Shown here one piece after another: positions 61,753 through 64,000 of a stretch of 64,000 nt of DNA (its first letter is position 1; each line of letters opens with the position of its first letter). The DNA is taken from positions 4,183,001-4,247,000 of the forward strand of contig NZ_CP046908.1 of the NCBI RefSeq assembly GCF_009789575.1. The letters run 5' to 3'. The stretch comes from Stappia indica. Lineage in GTDB: Bacteria; Pseudomonadota; Alphaproteobacteria; Rhizobiales; Stappiaceae. The notes under the pieces were generated by a model. That model did not search any database, was not told where the DNA came from, and saw nothing but the letters and a program-made list of their open reading frames with translations. The translations under genes were made by a program, and so were the position numbers.

Positions 61753-62931
61753 CTATCCGTGCAGGGTGAGCGGCGCGTCGGGGCCGGTTTGCGCGGCAAA
61801 GCGGCCATAGCGGAAGGCGGACACGTCGGGGCCCGGATCGCGCCCGAGCGCGATGCGGCCGGCGATGGCGCCGGTGACCGGGCCGATGCCGAAGCCGTGG
61901 CCGGAAAAGCCCGCCGCCACGACCGCATTGTCGAGGCCGGGCAGCCGGTCGATCACCGGGAGCGCATCCGGCGTCAGGTCGAGCGCGCCGGCCCAGCACT
62001 CGGCCAGCTCCACCTCGGCAAAGCCCGGCAGCACCTCGGCGACCTTGGCGATGGTTTCGCCAAGGGCCTGCATGCGCGGGCGGATGGTGGGGCGCCCGCC
62101 GGCCTCGACGATCTCGCCGGACCAGTCCTCCATGCCGCTGGTGACGCGCATGCGCCCGTCGTTCTCCTGGCGCGCCGCCATGTTGGCATTGGCGACGCCG
62201 AGGACGGGCATGAGCAGGGGCGGGCAGGGGGTGCTGCGCAGCACGGTGACCATCGGCCGGCGCAAGGGGATGCCGTGGCCGAGCGGGGCGAGCAGCTCGT
62301 TGACGAGGAAGCCGGCGGCGATCAGCACCGTGCCGGGGCTCAGGGTGCGGCGGTCGGTGACGACGCGAACGATGCGCCCGCCCTCCGCCTCCAGCCGCAG
62401 CACGCGCTCGCCGAAGGCAAGGCGCGCACCAAGGCTCTCGGCACGGTTCGCATAGGCCGTGACGGTCGCAAGCGGGTCGGCATGGCCGTCCGAGGGACAG
62501 AAGGAGGCGGCAAGAACCCGGTCCGACAGGGCCGGGGCGATCTCGCGCACGCTGGAAAGATCCGGCAGGAAGGCGAGCTGCAGGCCGGCCCGGGTCTGGT
62601 CTGCGACGAGGGCGCGGATCGTGGCGACTTCCGCATCCGTGCGGGCGAGGCGCAGGTTGCCGGAGCGGCGATAGCCGGTCGGCGCGCCGAGATGTTCGTG
62701 AAGATCCTGCCAGAGCTCGACGGCGGCGAGTGCCAGCGGCAGCTCCGCCGGATGGCGGCCCGACTGGCGCACGCCGGCCAGCGTCCAGCCCGAGGCCATG
62801 GCGGCGGGGCCGTAAGCGTCGATCACCTCCACACTCCCGCCCGCCCCGGCGATTTCGAGCGCTGCCGCGGTGCCGGTGATACCGGCGCCGATGACGAGCA
62901 CGTCGGGCGTGGCGAGGGCGGGATGGTTCAT
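61753..62931 (-). CDS. DAO-family FAD-dependent oxidoreductase
   Basis: 392 residues. FAD motif VLVIGAGITGTAAALEIAGAG and C-terminal FSGHGFGIGPVTGAI, characteristic of glycine/D-amino-acid oxidase-fold proteins. It overlaps the next oxidoreductase gene (ATGA). Likely oxidises the C-N bond of an amino-acid derivative. No substrate can be fixed. Confidence 0.88.
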   Translation of the reverse strand: MNHPALATPDVLVIGAGITGTAAALEIAGAGGSVEVIDAYGPAAMASGWTLAGVRQSGRHPAELPLALAAVELWQDLHEHLGAPTGYRRSGNLRLARTDAEVATIRALVADQTRAGLQLAFLPDLSSVREIAPALSDRVLAASFCPSDGHADPLATVTAYANRAESLGARLAFGERVLRLEAEGGRIVRVVTDRRTLSPGTVLIAAGFLVNELLAPLGHGIPLRRPMVTVLRSTPCPPLLMPVLGVANANMAARQENDGRMRVTSGMEDWSGEIVEAGGRPTIRPRMQALGETIAKVAEVLPGFAEVELAECWAGALDLTPDALPVIDRLPGLDNAVVAAGFSGHGFGIGPVTGAIAGRIALGRDPGPDVSAFRYGRFAAQTGPDAPLTLHG

Positions 62932-64000
62932 GCGGCCGCCTTCGATTTTCTGCCGAAACGGGTGTAGGCGAAGGGCTTCATGTCGACCAGCGGCGTGTCG
63001 CCCTCGATCTGCTGGACCACCAGGCGGGCGACGCCGGGGCCGATGCCGAAGCCGTGGCCGGACAGGCCCGTGGCGACGACGAGGCCCGACCAGCCGGCCG
63101 GCTCGTCGACGACGGGGATCTCGTCTGGCATGACGTCGATCAACCCGCCCCAGCTATGGGCGATCTCGACCCCGTCGAGGCGCGGATGCAGCGCCTTGGC
63201 GCCGGCCAGCACATTGGCGAGCAGGCGCGGATCGGGCACCGGATCCATCACCCGCACCTGTTCGAACGGGGTAACCTCGTCGGCCTGCCAGCGATGGCGG
63301 CCGAGCGGGCCGAAGAAATCGCCGCTGAGGCGGATCTTCATCATCTGCCAGCGGTCGGCCAGCACGGGCAGGAAGTCGAGGAAATGGCGGAAGGCGGCCG
63401 GCACCAGCTGGAACTCCGCCGCGCCCGAGCGGGCGATGGTGTAGCCGCCGTCGGCGCGCCGGCGCAGCGAAGCCTTCGTGGCGCCGACCGCGCCGGCGAC
63501 AACCTCCGGCCCCGGCGTCGTGCGCAGGACCGAGGACTTCACCGCCAGCTGCGGCAGCGACAGGCCGAGATTTTCCAGGAAGGTGCGCGACCACACGCCG
63601 CCGGCCAGAACCACGCTCTGGCAGGCGATCTCGCCATGCTCGGTGACGACGGAGCGCACCTTGCCGCCGGCCCGCTCGATCATGCGGACCGCGCAGCCCT
63701 CGATGATCGTGGCGCCGAGGCGCGCGGCATGGCGCGCCATCGCCGGGACGGCGAGGGAGGGCTCGGCGGTGGCATCGGACGGGGTGTGCAGGGCGCCGGC
63801 GAACTGGCGGTCGTTGCGCTTGAGAAGGTCGTCGGTCTCCTGCGGGCCGAGGAGCACGGACCCGTGGTTGAAATCGGCGTTCTCGCGCAGCCAGGTCCGA
63901 TGCTTTTCCAGCTCCGTCTCGTCGGCGGCGAGATAGGTGGTGCCGCGAATGCCGTAGCCGATGTCCTCGCCGAGGCGCGGGGCAAGGTCGCGCCAGATGG
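62928..64000 (-). CDS. DAO-family FAD-dependent oxidoreductase, N-terminus outside window
   Basis: The visible 357 residues run to the right edge in the same frame, so the start and FAD motif lie beyond it. C-terminal GLSGHGFGIGPGVARLVVQQ is the conserved DAO end. It is a paralogue of the next gene, and the two are translationally coupled. Two such oxidases side by side are known in opine and D-amino-acid pathways. Confidence 0.85.
   Translation of the reverse strand, partial: IWRDLAPRLGEDIGYGIRGTTYLAADETELEKHRTWLRENADFNHGSVLLGPQETDDLLKRNDRQFAGALHTPSDATAEPSLAVPAMARHAARLGATIIEGCAVRMIERAGGKVRSVVTEHGEIACQSVVLAGGVWSRTFLENLGLSLPQLAVKSSVLRTTPGPEVVAGAVGATKASLRRRADGGYTIARSGAAEFQLVPAAFRHFLDFLPVLADRWQMMKIRLSGDFFGPLGRHRWQADEVTPFEQVRVMDPVPDPRLLANVLAGAKALHPRLDGVEIAHSWGGLIDVMPDEIPVVDEPAGWSGLVVATGLSGHGFGIGPGVARLVVQQIEGDTPLVDMKPFAYTRFGRKSKAAA

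Overview
The window is a 64 kb, GC-rich chromosomal segment of an alphaproteobacterium. The evidence is a ccoP...ccoGHIS (fixGHIS) cluster with a FixK/FNR box, two Rnk-type proteins, a cobalamin riboswitch in front of btuB, many GntR/LysR/AraC-controlled catabolic modules, LIV and Dpp/Opp importers, and mosaics of palindromic intergenic repeats. A marine or soil Hyphomicrobiales lineage such as Stappiaceae would fit, but that placement is a guess from gene content. No rRNA, CRISPR array or replication origin was seen.

Layout. 0-11 kb: the 3' end of ccoP, a three-gene insertion (exported amidohydrolase, AraC regulator, copper amine oxidase), ccoG-H-I-S for cbb3 oxidase maturation, and a single-domain response regulator. 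11.1-12.2 kb: an IS5-type element abutting a 264 bp MITE-like element, both flanked by TA. 12.6-23.3 kb: a probable genomic island. It starts at a tRNA-Thr gene, has an integrase remnant just inside, and ends at a degenerate copy of the tRNA 3' end. Its cargo is a divergent two-component flavin monooxygenase module (reductase, alpha/beta hydrolase, LuxR regulator, acyl-CoA-dehydrogenase-fold monooxygenase, cupin) and a HlyD/RbbA/YhhJ-type ABC exporter operon. 23.3-28.5 kb: LysR/beta-hydroxyacid dehydrogenase, enoyl-CoA hydratase/LysR, and a NucS-like nuclease.

28.6-42.6 kb: a catabolic regulon. A metallo-beta-lactamase-fold hydrolase resembling lactonases is divergent from a GntR/FCD regulator. 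Beyond a 3 kb tandem-repeat array carrying an IS110 insertion lies a long operon: beta-hydroxyacid dehydrogenase, SCP2-like/alpha-beta hydrolase fusion, carboxymuconolactone decarboxylase-family protein, complete LIV-type ABC importer and a succinate-semialdehyde-dehydrogenase-like enzyme. The two promoter regions share a nearly identical 18 bp operator, which ties the parts together. The enzyme set recalls lactone -> hydroxyacid -> semialdehyde -> diacid catabolism, as in the Agrobacterium blc/att pathway, but with a different regulator and its own importer.

42.6-46 kb: D-amino acid dehydrogenase, a TauE/SafE permease and two Rnk-family proteins. 46.3-52.3 kb: cobalamin riboswitch, btuB, btuF, btuC, btuD and a translationally coupled gene of unknown function. 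52.3-53.8 kb: a TetR-led operon with a perfect operator beside its start codon. 54-55.4 kb: a second palindromic repeat mosaic. 55.6-64 kb: a Dpp/Opp-type importer followed by (upstream in transcription) a short-chain dehydrogenase and two DAO-family FAD oxidoreductases, the last cut by the window end.
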